Below are positions 45,841 through 55,547 of a DNA stretch of 64,000 nt, in pieces. The translations under genes were made by a program, and so were the position numbers. The stretch is from [Borrelia] turdi (GTDB taxonomy: Bacteria; Spirochaetota; Spirochaetia; Borreliales; Borreliaceae). The stretch lies in NCBI RefSeq assembly GCF_008828755.2, contig NZ_QBLM01000001.1, positions 558,001 through 622,000 on the forward strand, written 5' to 3'. The notes under the pieces were generated by a model that ran no database searches, was not told the DNA's origin, and saw only the letters and a list, made by a program, of their open reading frames with translations. The stretch's first letter is position 1; each line of letters opens with the position of its first letter.

Positions 45841-48645
45841 ATGCCTGATATAGATAAGATAAAACAGTTTAAAAGAGACATATTAGATGATCTTTCTAAT
45901 GAAAGATCATCTAAAGAAGCTTTTGGTGTTAGTATGGATGTTAAGCCTCCTGGTCCTGGAGAGAATATTGTTCCTTGGGTAAGTGAAGATCTTACTTTAG
46001 AGGAAGATGATGATGAGCTTGATTTAAATTTTATGCTTGATGCTCTTGAGAGCGAGGATAGATTGCCTTACTCTGACATTCTTAATGACAATTTGCCTTT
46101 AAGCAGTTCTGATTTGAGAGTTGATATTGATTCAGAGCTTTCAACTTTGGATAACGATTTTGATGTTTCTTCTAGTAATTCTTTTGAAAATAATATTGAC
46201 AAAGTTCTTGATGATAATTCTATTGATTTAGAAATCGCTTCTAAACTTGATTTTGATAAGTTAATCAATTCTTCAGAATTAAATTCTGAAGAATTGATTA
46301 ACAATCAAGGCAATAATAATTTTTTTAAATCTAGTAATGATTCTTTTGTTTCGGGGGAAAATGATTTTTTAGAATCTAATAAATCTAACGAAGTTAATAT
46401 TGATAATACAGTAAGCGACAAAAACCATAAAGATGAACAATCAGAGATGTTCGCCGGAGACAATTTAAATTTAAGTACTGATTATAATGATTTTGAAAAT
46501 GTTGTAGATGATTTTAAGTTTTTAGAGTATGAGCAAAATGCAAATTCCAAACGCTTTGAATTTAAGGTTAATTATCCATTATTTTTAAAACATTTGAATT
46601 CCTATCCTAGAAATTTAAGAATTGCAATTGCTGAGGCTTTAACTAAGGAGAATATTTCAAGATATAAACTTGAAGCATTAATTGATCTTGTCGAAAAAAA
46701 TAAAAAAGGGTTAAAATTTATTGCTAAATTTGCAGGGGATATTGTTGGTCGATCTATTAAATTGCCTTTAATTTATTTTAAGGCGGAAGAATTTAGTAAG
46801 CTTCAGCAGAAATTGAGCTACAGAGTCGCAAGGGCTTTACTGCCGTTAATAAAAATAGCTTCTCTTTTTGTTGTTTTAGTCTTAGTTTCTTTGTATTTTA
46901 TAGTAGATGTAGTATTTTTTTATGTTGCTTCTGAGAGCAAGTATAAAGAGGGTATAGAATCTATATATGCAAATAAAAGAGAGCTTGCAAAAGCTATCTT
47001 TAGAGACGCTTATTATATTAGGCCTGATGATAAATGGTTTATAAATTATGCTAAAGCGTTTGAAGAAGTCAGAGATTTTGATAGTGCTGAAGAGAAGTAT
47101 GAGGAATTGTTCACAATTGAGCCTTTTTCTAAAGATTCTACGAGTAGAAGGCGAAAAAAGTTTAATAAGGAAGGATATATTGCGTATGCTTCTATGAAGA
47201 TTGATCTTGGAGAATATTCTCAGGCCAATTCAATACTTGATGAGGTTATATCTTACAATCTTTACGATTATGATGCTTTGGTATTAAAGGGAGATAATTA
47301 TTTTAAATGGGCTAAGACAAATTCTAACTACTATAAAGATAGTATTAATAGCTATACGGTTGTTCTTTCTAAGTATGGTCAGAAAAAGAATATTTTATTT
47401 AAACTTTTCAATGCTTATATTGAGGCCGATTTAGATACTGAGTCTAATAACGTTAATAATTTTATCAAGTCAAACGAAATTCTAGATGTTGATGAAGTTG
47501 TTTACACAAAATATGCTAAAAGGCTGATAGACAAGTATATTTCTTTTGTAGCTTATAATCAGAGGGCAAATAATCTTGCTATAAACCTAAATTACCTTAA
47601 TGGGCAAACAAATTTATTGAATAAGGAATTCTCTGGTTTAAAAAGAAATGATGGTAGAACTATTTTTAAGCTTGACACGAATGTTAATATGAATTCTGAG
47701 ATTGAATACATTCTCAAAAAAATATTGAATAAAAATCCCAATTACGATAAGGCACTTTTTGAAAGTGGAAGATATTCGTATTACATAGGAGATTTTAAGA
47801 AAGCTGAAATATATTTGCTTAAAGCATTAAATAGTTTTAGGCGGAAAAATTCAATTGAAGATGCTGGGGATAAGATATTAGCTTACAAAATTTTAGCAGG
47901 CATTTATGAAAAATCTAGAGACTCTCTTAGAGCCAGCAATATTATTGGTTTAGCCTTAAATGATTATTCTTTTTATAAAAAACATAATCTTATAAAAGGA
48001 TCTAAGGAGATTTCTTCAATTTATGAAAAACAGGGCGATATTCTTAGATCTTTAAACGACTTTAAGTCTGCGATATCTTCTTACAAATTGGCAATAAATG
48101 AGGGGGTTGATTGTCCAGACGTTTACTATAAAGTTGGGTTACTTAGTTACAAAGAAAATAATTATGATGATGCATTAAAATATTTATTTAAAGTAGAGAG
48201 TATGGCGGGATTCTCAAGTAGTAACGAAGTTTTGAATTCTATTGCTTTAACTCTTTATAAGATAGGTGATTTTTTAGCTTCCAGGAGTTATTATTTAAGG
48301 GTTATGCGGAATTTAGAGCTGGAGAAGGCTAATGTTTTGAATTTTAATCCTAAAGAAAATGATTACCATAGAATTCTTTTGCTAAAAGAAATTGAGACTT
48401 ATAATAATCTTGGAGTTGTAGAAGTAATGGCTTCTTTTTCATCCATAAGAGATACTAAACTTTTTAATTCTGGGGTTAGTAATTTAAGCGAATCAGCTAA
48501 GATTTTTGATATATTAAATAGGGATGAAGATATGGTAAAAAGTGTTAAAAAAGATCTTGCTAGTTTAAATCTTAGGAATATTTTTAAGAATAGTTTTTCT
48601 AAATCGAATGTTTTGTTTTATGAAAATTTATCCGAAAAACTTTAA
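45841..48645 (+). CDS. flcA: FlcA: periplasmic flagellar collar TPR protein
   Basis: A 934-residue protein recognised as BB0326, shown in B. burgdorferi to be needed for the flagellar collar and stator assembly. Residues 1-235 are very acidic and Ser/Asn/Asp-rich (low complexity), probably cytoplasmic; residues about 240-330 contain a folded helical part; a membrane helix lies at about 334-364; the rest (370-934) is a periplasmic array of tetratricopeptide-like repeats (for example AIFRDAYYIRPDDKWFINYAKAF and YYKVGLLSYKENNYDDALKYL). Two long perfect inverted repeats fall within the first 155 codons. It may share a transcript with plsC. Confidence 0.85.
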   Translation: MPDIDKIKQFKRDILDDLSNERSSKEAFGVSMDVKPPGPGENIVPWVSEDLTLEEDDDELDLNFMLDALESEDRLPYSDILNDNLPLSSSDLRVDIDSELSTLDNDFDVSSSNSFENNIDKVLDDNSIDLEIASKLDFDKLINSSELNSEELINNQGNNNFFKSSNDSFVSGENDFLESNKSNEVNIDNTVSDKNHKDEQSEMFAGDNLNLSTDYNDFENVVDDFKFLEYEQNANSKRFEFKVNYPLFLKHLNSYPRNLRIAIAEALTKENISRYKLEALIDLVEKNKKGLKFIAKFAGDIVGRSIKLPLIYFKAEEFSKLQQKLSYRVARALLPLIKIASLFVVLVLVSLYFIVDVVFFYVASESKYKEGIESIYANKRELAKAIFRDAYYIRPDDKWFINYAKAFEEVRDFDSAEEKYEELFTIEPFSKDSTSRRRKKFNKEGYIAYASMKIDLGEYSQANSILDEVISYNLYDYDALVLKGDNYFKWAKTNSNYYKDSINSYTVVLSKYGQKKNILFKLFNAYIEADLDTESNNVNNFIKSNEILDVDEVVYTKYAKRLIDKYISFVAYNQRANNLAINLNYLNGQTNLLNKEFSGLKRNDGRTIFKLDTNVNMNSEIEYILKKILNKNPNYDKALFESGRYSYYIGDFKKAEIYLLKALNSFRRKNSIEDAGDKILAYKILAGIYEKSRDSLRASNIIGLALNDYSFYKKHNLIKGSKEISSIYEKQGDILRSLNDFKSAISSYKLAINEGVDCPDVYYKVGLLSYKENNYDDALKYLFKVESMAGFSSSNEVLNSIALTLYKIGDFLASRSYYLRVMRNLELEKANVLNFNPKENDYHRILLLKEIETYNNLGVVEVMASFSSIRDTKLFNSGVSNLSESAKIFDILNRDEDMVKSVKKDLASLNLRNIFKNSFSKSNVLFYENLSEKL
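45883..45914 (+). repeat. 14-bp perfect hairpin inside flcA codons 15-25
   Basis: Left arm 45883-45896, loop TAAT, right arm 45901-45914; all 14 positions pair. It is 42 bases after the start codon, within range to affect early translation or mRNA stability. Confidence 0.7.
46260..46302 (+). repeat. 21-bp perfect inverted repeat inside flcA codons 140-154
   Basis: Arms 46260-46280 and 46282-46302 are exact reverse complements around a single A at 46281; the encoded peptide is LINSSELNSEELIN, so both strands spell nearly the same peptide. In RNA it would form an 18-19 bp stem. Confidence 0.75.
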
Positions 48646-48695
48646 TTATAGGTCTTATTGTTTCGTTTTTAGTGATTTATGAAGGCGGTTTTCTT

Positions 48696-49805
48696 ATGAA
48701 GAAAATTTATTTATTTCTTTTTATTAGCTTTTGTTTGTTTGGATTTGAAGATAGTTCTTTGAAAATTAGCATTGATGATGTTTATGTTGAGGCTCATGAA
48801 GAGGGATTTCATCTTTTTATTAGGAAAAAACCTTCAATCAAATCAGTAATATTGACAGAGTCTTTTGAAATTCCTGATAAGAAAAAAGATGTAGCTACTT
48901 ATTCATTTCGTACATTAAGTTACAATAAGGTTAATGGAGATGAAATTCGAATTTTAAATGGGAGGGTTATTAAGAATAAAGAACTTTTGTCATTGACGTC
49001 TTCCACGCCTGTTCCTAATAAGAAGTTCGGAGAAGCTTTTCATATATTGATTCCAAAAAAGTTAAAATATGGATTTCCAAATTTTTCAACAAGAAGCGGG
49101 GAGATTGATTTGGAAATATTGAAAAACAAAAAAGAGCCCTTTTGGTTTTCTATAAGATCTTTTGAGAAAAAATATAATGATTATTTAGGTAGATATCAAG
49201 ACAATGCTTATGAATTGTTTTTTAAAGATACTCAAAATCAAGGAAAAATTGAATTTAATGAATTAAGGGATACTTTTACAAAGTTTTCGGATGAGGTTGT
49301 TATTGCTAATAATGGCATTGATATTGTTGATAAGATAAAAAAAATTTTAAAAGACTCAGAAGATTCAATCTATGATTTAGATCTAGTGCTTGTTATTGAT
49401 GTTACTGATAGCATGAAAGGTAATATCGAGATTCTAAAAGAGCATTTATTTCCAATAATAGAGCCACAACTGCAAAAGTTTAAATCCTATAGAATAGGAC
49501 TTGTTTTTTATAAAGACTATCTTGAAGATTTTTTAACCAAAGCTTTTGATTTTAATACTATTCCTTATTTAAATAATATTCTTAAATATGTTAATGTTGG
49601 TGGTGGTGGGGATTATCCAGAAGCTGTATTTGAGGGAATTGATGCTGCTGTGGCTCAGTTTGATTGGAGAGCAGAAAGAAGATTTGTTATTGTTATAGGG
49701 GACGCGCCCCCTCATGAGTATCCAAGAGGGCCTATTGTTTATAAAGATGTTATCAATTCTGCAAAGGAAAAAGATATTACAATTTATGGAATAATATTCC
49801 AGTAA
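48696..49805 (+). CDS. Exported von Willebrand factor A domain protein
   Basis: A 369-residue protein (BB0325 by recall) with a signal peptide (KIYLFLFISFCLFGF). The ATG at 48696 is chosen over the GTG at 48672 since GAAGGCGG lies between them. Residues about 225-365 form a VWA fold: VIDVTDSMK, with the DxTxS metal site, FKSYRIGLVFYKDY, GGGGDYPEAVFEGIDAAV and a late ERRFVIVIGDAPPHE. VWA domains bind protein ligands through a divalent metal. The N-terminal 220 residues are not recognised. Probably a periplasmic or surface adhesion/scaffold protein near flcA and the envelope genes bamD and bb0323. Confidence 0.75.
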   Translation: MKKIYLFLFISFCLFGFEDSSLKISIDDVYVEAHEEGFHLFIRKKPSIKSVILTESFEIPDKKKDVATYSFRTLSYNKVNGDEIRILNGRVIKNKELLSLTSSTPVPNKKFGEAFHILIPKKLKYGFPNFSTRSGEIDLEILKNKKEPFWFSIRSFEKKYNDYLGRYQDNAYELFFKDTQNQGKIEFNELRDTFTKFSDEVVIANNGIDIVDKIKKILKDSEDSIYDLDLVLVIDVTDSMKGNIEILKEHLFPIIEPQLQKFKSYRIGLVFYKDYLEDFLTKAFDFNTIPYLNNILKYVNVGGGGDYPEAVFEGIDAAVAQFDWRAERRFVIVIGDAPPHEYPRGPIVYKDVINSAKEKDITIYGIIFQ

Positions 49806-49819
49806 AAATTTTTATTTTT

Positions 49820-50176
49820 TTAATTTTTTTTTTCTATTTTGTTTAATATTTTTTTAGCCAAAGGCTTAATCCATTTAGGCATTTCTGCCTTATTTTCTAT
49901 TAGTTCTTCAAATATTTTTTTTGCTTTTTCTGTCTTATTTATTGTGTAGTATATAAATGCAATTTCATATCTACCAGTAGCAACTATATTTGGATTGTGA
50001 GCGAAATTTTGAATCATTTTTTCATATGCTTTTAATGCAGAGTTGTAATCATTAACATTGATAGCCTTTTGAGCCTCTCTGAGATAAACCCCATAAGGAG
50101 TTTCTTTTGTTAACTTTTCTAAGTTAATTGTATAGCATGAAATAAGTATTAAGTTTAATAATGCTAGTTTCTTCAT
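49820..50176 (-). CDS. bamD: BamD-like lipoprotein, short form
   Basis: A 118-residue lipoprotein (BB0324), the Borrelia BamD homologue that associates with BamA (BB0795) and BB0028 in outer-membrane protein assembly. Signal with lipobox LILISC (Cys14). It has two to three TPR-like helical pairs (YLREAQKAINVNDYNSALKAYEKMI and YEIAFIYYTINKTEKAKKIFEELI). E. coli BamD is about twice as long with five repeats; only the N-terminal half is matched here. It lies downstream of bb0323, with a terminator (50231-50254) and a gap of about 95 bases between them. Confidence 0.8.
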   Translation of the reverse strand: MKKLALLNLILISCYTINLEKLTKETPYGVYLREAQKAINVNDYNSALKAYEKMIQNFAHNPNIVATGRYEIAFIYYTINKTEKAKKIFEELIENKAEMPKWIKPLAKKILNKIEKKN

Positions 50177-50230
50177 TTTCTATCTCTTTTAGAATGTTTT
50201 TATTATTTAATTTTATTAGATATAAAATAA

Positions 50231-50254
50231 GAAAGCAAGGCTTAAAGCCTTGCT
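50231..50254 (-). terminator. Terminator of the BB0323 gene
   Basis: Stem AGCAAGGCT/AGCCTTGCT (50234-50242 with 50246-50254), loop of three, followed on the minus strand by TTCTTATTTTA. It lies 17 bases after the BB0323 stop. Confidence 0.75.
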
Positions 50255-50270
50255 ATGTGATTGTTTTTGC

Positions 50271-51419
<1,149 letters not shown>

Positions 51420-51587
51420 CTAATAACTTAGCTTCTATTATCTCTTAGTAAGAACTTATAAATATTAACATTCTTTTTTACTATTTTATTATTATAGCAT
51501 GTCAGTAAAAACTTAATATTTTTAATTCTTAAGTTAAATTATAGTTCTTTTTCATCATTGTTCAAGTGTAATAATTTTATGTAAAAC

Positions 51588-51597
51588 AAGGTATAAT
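51588..51597 (+). promoter_or_regulatory. Candidate -10 box for the FecR-domain gene
   Basis: AAGGTATAAT at 51588-51597, identical to the decamer at 44764-44773 upstream of plsC. Initiation would occur about 40 bases before the proposed start at 51642. No good -35 is seen. The rest of the 51408-51630 spacer shows no gene. Confidence 0.35.
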
Positions 51598-51641
51598 TAA
51601 GTTTATAAGTTTTTTAAATATTAGGATATTAGGAGAGCTAT

Positions 51642-52739
51642 ATTTTTAGAATATATCATTTTGTCCTTTTAATATTATTGTTACTTTCAAGTAATATGTT
51701 ATTTTCTCAAGTGGCAGTTGTAAAAGAAATAGAGGGTAAAGTTGATGTTTTTAGAAATACATTTCCTGTTAAGTTGGATTTAGATGACGAAATTTTTGAG
51801 TACGATTTTATAGAGGTTGGAGAAAATTCAAAGCTCAAAATAAATTTATATGACATAAATGGTATTTCTGCAGAGTTAATTTTTTATTCCAATACAAATA
51901 GTTTTGTGTTTTATTCTTCTTTTAAAGATTCTCAAGATGCAAAAATATATTTATTTAAAGGAAGTGTTGATGCTGTGATTCATAAAATTGTTAAAGGATC
52001 TTCATTTTCTGTTATAGTAGATAATAACTTGTTTAAAGCTGAAAATATTGCAAAATTTTATGCCAATAGTGATTATTTTAATAATTGTTTTATTAATGTT
52101 TACAAAGGTAGTGTAAGGTACATTAATAAAACTGAATATTTAATTTTTCCCAATACTAGTCTTTTGCTTTTTAATGGAAATTCTTTTTTACATAAAGTTA
52201 ATGAAGGCACTCTAAAGGGTGTTAATCAAAATTTTATAAGGATGGCTAAAGATAATTTCATGTCTCTAAATAAAGGGTTTTTATATTTTTTTATTTTAAA
52301 ATATATTGAAGATAATTTTAGATTTAACTTTATGTATAATTATTTAATGAAAGATTTTAAATTTAACTCTATATATTCAAAATGGAGCTTGGAAGATAAA
52401 AATTATAAACTTGGGAACAGGGTTGATATGATTAAAAATATTAATTATCTAAAGGGTAGAATTGGTATCCTTTTTAATAATTTTGTTGATTTGGCCAATA
52501 GGTTTTATTTTGTGGATGATGTTTTTAAATATTTTCCTACTTTTTTCGACAAGTCAATGACTGTTAAAAGCCCTATTGAAAAATTTTTAAAAGATTACAA
52601 AGCTAATAAAGATGTTTTAAAAAATAAGTTTTTTAAAACAATACATTCTCTAAAGATGTATTTAAGACGCTCAAATGATGATATTACTAGTAATTTAAAT
52701 GTTAATGAATTGTATTTATTGCGTCCTAGAGAGTTTTGA
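51642..52739 (+). CDS. Exported FecR-domain protein with a probable ATT start
   Basis: A 365-residue protein (BB0322 by recall). An in-frame TAG at 51630-51632 limits the start. Between it and the TTG at 51678 there is no ATG, GTG or TTG, yet these codons spell a basic residue followed by HFVLLILLLLLSSN, an evident signal peptide. AGGAGAG at 51631-51637 points to ATT at 51642 (6-base spacing from AGGAG). The mature part has FecR-like features (VVKEIEGKVDVFRN, DFIEVGENSKLKI, YLFKGSVDAVI, SFSVIVDNNLFKAENIAKFY) as seen in peptidoglycan- or sugar-linked FecR proteins of spirochaetes. Residues 190-365 are helical and unassigned. Confidence 0.65.
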   Translation: MFRIYHFVLLILLLLSSNMLFSQVAVVKEIEGKVDVFRNTFPVKLDLDDEIFEYDFIEVGENSKLKINLYDINGISAELIFYSNTNSFVFYSSFKDSQDAKIYLFKGSVDAVIHKIVKGSSFSVIVDNNLFKAENIAKFYANSDYFNNCFINVYKGSVRYINKTEYLIFPNTSLLLFNGNSFLHKVNEGTLKGVNQNFIRMAKDNFMSLNKGFLYFFILKYIEDNFRFNFMYNYLMKDFKFNSIYSKWSLEDKNYKLGNRVDMIKNINYLKGRIGILFNNFVDLANRFYFVDDVFKYFPTFFDKSMTVKSPIEKFLKDYKANKDVLKNKFFKTIHSLKMYLRRSNDDITSNLNVNELYLLRPREF

Positions 52740-52810
52740 TTTTTCATATATTTAGCTTTTTATGTTAAAGTTATTTGTTAGATAAAATGATATATTCCTT
52801 GAAAATTCAC

Positions 52811-52859
52811 ATTCAGAATTTGTTTAATATTTTGTTAAATTTGGATTCTGAATTTTTTT
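52811..52859 (+). terminator. Terminator downstream of the FecR-domain gene
   Basis: Arms ATTCAGAAT (52811-52819) and ATTCTGAAT (52845-52853) with a weaker inner pairing, followed by seven Ts. It lies 71 bases after the stop. The remaining spacer up to 53037 holds a GGGGGAA site and a 3-codon ATG frame at about 52900 that I do not regard as a gene. Confidence 0.6.
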
Positions 52860-52979
52860 GTCAAAGTCTTATACCAAAATCTTATAATAAGGGGGAAAAA
52901 TGTGTTCTTAGAATGTTTGGACAATTTTTTAATTAGTTTTGATAGCTTTATTTTTATAGGTTATTATCGATTTTTTTAT

Positions 52980-53010
52980 TTGACTTTCGTGGCATTAAGG
53001 TGAATTTAAT
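52980..53010 (+). promoter_or_regulatory. Candidate promoter of the BMP-type transporter operon
   Basis: TTGACT (52980-52985) followed after 19 bases by TTTAAT (53005-53010), about 28 bases before the ATG at 53038; AAGGA lies at 53020-53024. Confidence 0.35.
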
Positions 53011-53037
53011 AATATAGCAAAAGGATGTTTTATTGTT

Positions 53038-54087
53038 ATGAGTAAAAATGTGTTTTTTAAAGGGTTTTGGATTTTATTTACTATATTCCATTTATATTTA
53101 TTTGTTTATTTGATTTTTTTAAAGAAGCGGAAGGTTGATATTTCTAATAAAACGAATATTGCTTTATTTGTTCCAGGAGTTATTTCAGGATCTCCATCTT
53201 ATAAAGAAATGTATGATTCTTTGTTTGAATTTAAAAAAAAGCATGAAAATCTTGAAATTAAAGTTTTGGAAGCCGGATTTAATCAAAGCGAGTGGATAGA
53301 AATGCTTGAAAAATTATTAACTTCAAAAAAATATGATTTTTTAATAACTACCAATAATGCTATGCAAGATATTGTTGATAGTGTTTCGAGCAATTATCCT
53401 TATACTAAGTTTCTCATTTTTGATTCTTTAGTTAAAAACACTAATAATCAAGTTTATTCAGTGTCTTATAATGTTGCAGAAGAGGCATATATTTTAGGGT
53501 ATTATGTAGGCCTTTTTTTAAAGGAATATAAATCCGGCCTTGGTAATGTTGCTCTTATTGCAGGTCAAGACTATCCTGTTATGAGAGATTATATTTATTC
53601 TTATTTCAAAAAAGGCATTTTTGACGTGGGCACACATTCTGAAGTTTATTATCGAACTTTGGGCAATTGGCATGATAGCAATTTAGCTAAATTGTTGTCA
53701 GACTCTTTGATTAAGGATTCGGGAACCTTGGTAATACTTCCTATTGTAGGGCCTGCTGTTGAAGGAGTACTTTCCTCTGTTAGAGAGAACAATATTTCTG
53801 CTGTTCTTTTCGATAGTGAAGATTATTTGGATAATAAAGAAAATATTATTGGTTCAGGAATTACAAATCAAAAATATTATGTTTCATATATTTTAGATAA
53901 GGCTCTTAAGTCAGAGATTAACTATGGAAAATCTGATATTGTTGGCATAAAGCACAAAGGGGTTTTGTTTAATTTTTCAAATGTTTTTTACTTAGAACAA
54001 ACCAGTCAAAAGTTAAAAGAAGATCTTTTAAAGAAAATAGAAGAGGTTAGTGCAAATGGTATAAAAATTAATTTGGAACAAAATTAA
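53038..54087 (+). CDS. BMP-family substrate-binding protein with membrane anchor
   Basis: A 349-residue BMP/PnrA-type binding protein (BB0319 by recall). Members bind purine nucleosides in related spirochaetes. The N-terminus is a hydrophobic segment (about 8-28) ending in KKRK with no lipobox cysteine, so it may stay anchored as a membrane helix or be cleaved by signal peptidase I. Core motifs: NIALFVPGVISGSPSYKEMYD, YDFLITTNNAMQDIVDSVSSNYP, YILGYYVGLFL and NVALIAGQDYPVMRDYI. First gene of a four-gene transporter operon; it ends at the base that begins the ATPase start. Confidence 0.85.
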   Translation: MSKNVFFKGFWILFTIFHLYLFVYLIFLKKRKVDISNKTNIALFVPGVISGSPSYKEMYDSLFEFKKKHENLEIKVLEAGFNQSEWIEMLEKLLTSKKYDFLITTNNAMQDIVDSVSSNYPYTKFLIFDSLVKNTNNQVYSVSYNVAEEAYILGYYVGLFLKEYKSGLGNVALIAGQDYPVMRDYIYSYFKKGIFDVGTHSEVYYRTLGNWHDSNLAKLLSDSLIKDSGTLVILPIVGPAVEGVLSSVRENNISAVLFDSEDYLDNKENIIGSGITNQKYYVSYILDKALKSEINYGKSDIVGIKHKGVLFNFSNVFYLEQTSQKLKEDLLKKIEEVSANGIKINLEQN

Positions 54088-55547
54088 TGGTAGAGTTTAA
54101 AAATATAGTTAAGTATTTTCCAGACATTGATAAACCTATTTTAAACAGTATTAATTTAAAAATTGGAGAAGTTAAAATTTTTACAGTAGTTGGTAAAAAT
54201 GGAGAAGGGAAAAGTACTCTAGCTAAAATTATTGCTGGACTTGTTGAATTTGATAGTGGTGAGATATTGGTAAATGGCATTAAGCAGAAAAATTGGAATG
54301 TAGATAAAGCTAAAAATAATGGTATTTATCTTGTTTCTCAAGTTCCTAATTTGAAAATGAACTTAAGAGTATGGGAATACCTGAGTATCTATTGGTTTGG
54401 TTATGCATTTTTTATGCCAATGAATAAGTCTAAGACTTATAAATATTATAAATGGCTTATGCAATTTTATAATATTTCTTTTGATCTAGATAAGAAAATT
54501 AAAGATTTAAATATTAAAGAGATTTATTTTTTACTTATTATTGCTTCTCTTAAAGAGAATGCAAAAATAATTATTTTTGATGAGAGTGCTGCTTATTTTT
54601 CTCAAAAAGAAGCGCAAGCTTTTATAAAATTGCTTGTATTGCTTAAGAAATCAGGAATTGCTTCTCTTTTTATTACCCACAGTGAGATAGCAGATGCTGT
54701 AAAATTTAGTGATGAGTTTATTATTTTAAAAGATGGTAAGTGTTTTAGAACAATAAACAAAGAATCAATTTTGAGCAAACTTGATTCTTCTAGCGATAAA
54801 ACATTTTTTGCAAATATTAATTTTAATAAATTTGAAAAAGATTCTATTAAATTCAATTTGTTTTTTGAAGATTTTTGGAAGTACGATGTTAGTTTTTCTT
54901 TAAATAAAAGGGGTGTTTTAGGAATAATTGGCGAAGAAGCTACAATTAAAACTTGGGAAAAATTATTCTTAGGAGAGCTTATTTTTGTCGGGTGTATAAA
55001 AATTGATGGCATAAGATATGAGCGAATAAATATTTTTGAGTGCAAAGCGGGATTTTTACCTCTAGGCATTGGTAATTTATTCCCCGATAATAGCAGTATA
55101 TTAGATAATTTTTTAGCTAAATTTATGAATTTTGAAAATAAAATTTTTATTAGGCAATCTTATATTAATAAGATTAAAGATTTTTTTAAAAAAAAAATGG
55201 AATTTTATAGTGAAGAGAGGATATATAGAATTCTTTATTCTAAATCTTTGGCATTTTCTGGAGGAACTTTAAAGAAGTTCGCTCTTTACAGAGAGATGTA
55301 TATTGCAAAAAGTTTTTTAATTTGTTTTTCTCCTTTGAGTAATTTAGATCACAAAGTTTACAATGAAATGTCTGTTGCTATTCGTAATTATTCAAAAGAA
55401 AAGCCAGTTCTTTTGATTACCTCCAATTTAGATGAATTGTTTTTACTCTCTGATAACATTTTGGCAATGAAAATGGGAGAAGTTTTGTTAAACGTATCTA
55501 GAGAAAAGATTAATAAAGAAAAATTAAAGGAATTGCTATTTTTATGA
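54087..55547 (+). CDS. ABC transporter twin-ATPase (RbsA/MglA type), asymmetric
   Basis: A 486-residue protein with two fused ABC domains (BB0318 by recall, once called mglA). Domain 1 has Walker A GKNGEGKST (36-44), Walker B IIIFDES (Asp165-Glu166) and switch His198, but its signature reads LNIKE (141-145) in place of LSGGQ. Domain 2 has the reverse: Walker A is GEEATIKTW (282-290) without the glycine loop, Walker B reads ICFSP (Asp and Glu lost), yet the signature FSGG (390-393) is kept. In the folded dimer this gives one working and one broken site. It overlaps the previous stop by one base and the next start by 4. Confidence 0.85.
   Translation: MVEFKNIVKYFPDIDKPILNSINLKIGEVKIFTVVGKNGEGKSTLAKIIAGLVEFDSGEILVNGIKQKNWNVDKAKNNGIYLVSQVPNLKMNLRVWEYLSIYWFGYAFFMPMNKSKTYKYYKWLMQFYNISFDLDKKIKDLNIKEIYFLLIIASLKENAKIIIFDESAAYFSQKEAQAFIKLLVLLKKSGIASLFITHSEIADAVKFSDEFIILKDGKCFRTINKESILSKLDSSSDKTFFANINFNKFEKDSIKFNLFFEDFWKYDVSFSLNKRGVLGIIGEEATIKTWEKLFLGELIFVGCIKIDGIRYERINIFECKAGFLPLGIGNLFPDNSSILDNFLAKFMNFENKIFIRQSYINKIKDFFKKKMEFYSEERIYRILYSKSLAFSGGTLKKFALYREMYIAKSFLICFSPLSNLDHKVYNEMSVAIRNYSKEKPVLLITSNLDELFLLSDNILAMKMGEVLLNVSREKINKEKLKELLFL

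Noticed and set aside
46068-46304. 78-codon open frame antisense to flcA
   Set aside because: It arises because the flcA palindrome spells a similar peptide on both strands; no ribosome site or promoter supports a gene.
52898-52912. Tiny ATG frame after GGGGGAAAA
   Set aside because: Stops after three codons; a leader peptide is possible but nothing supports it.
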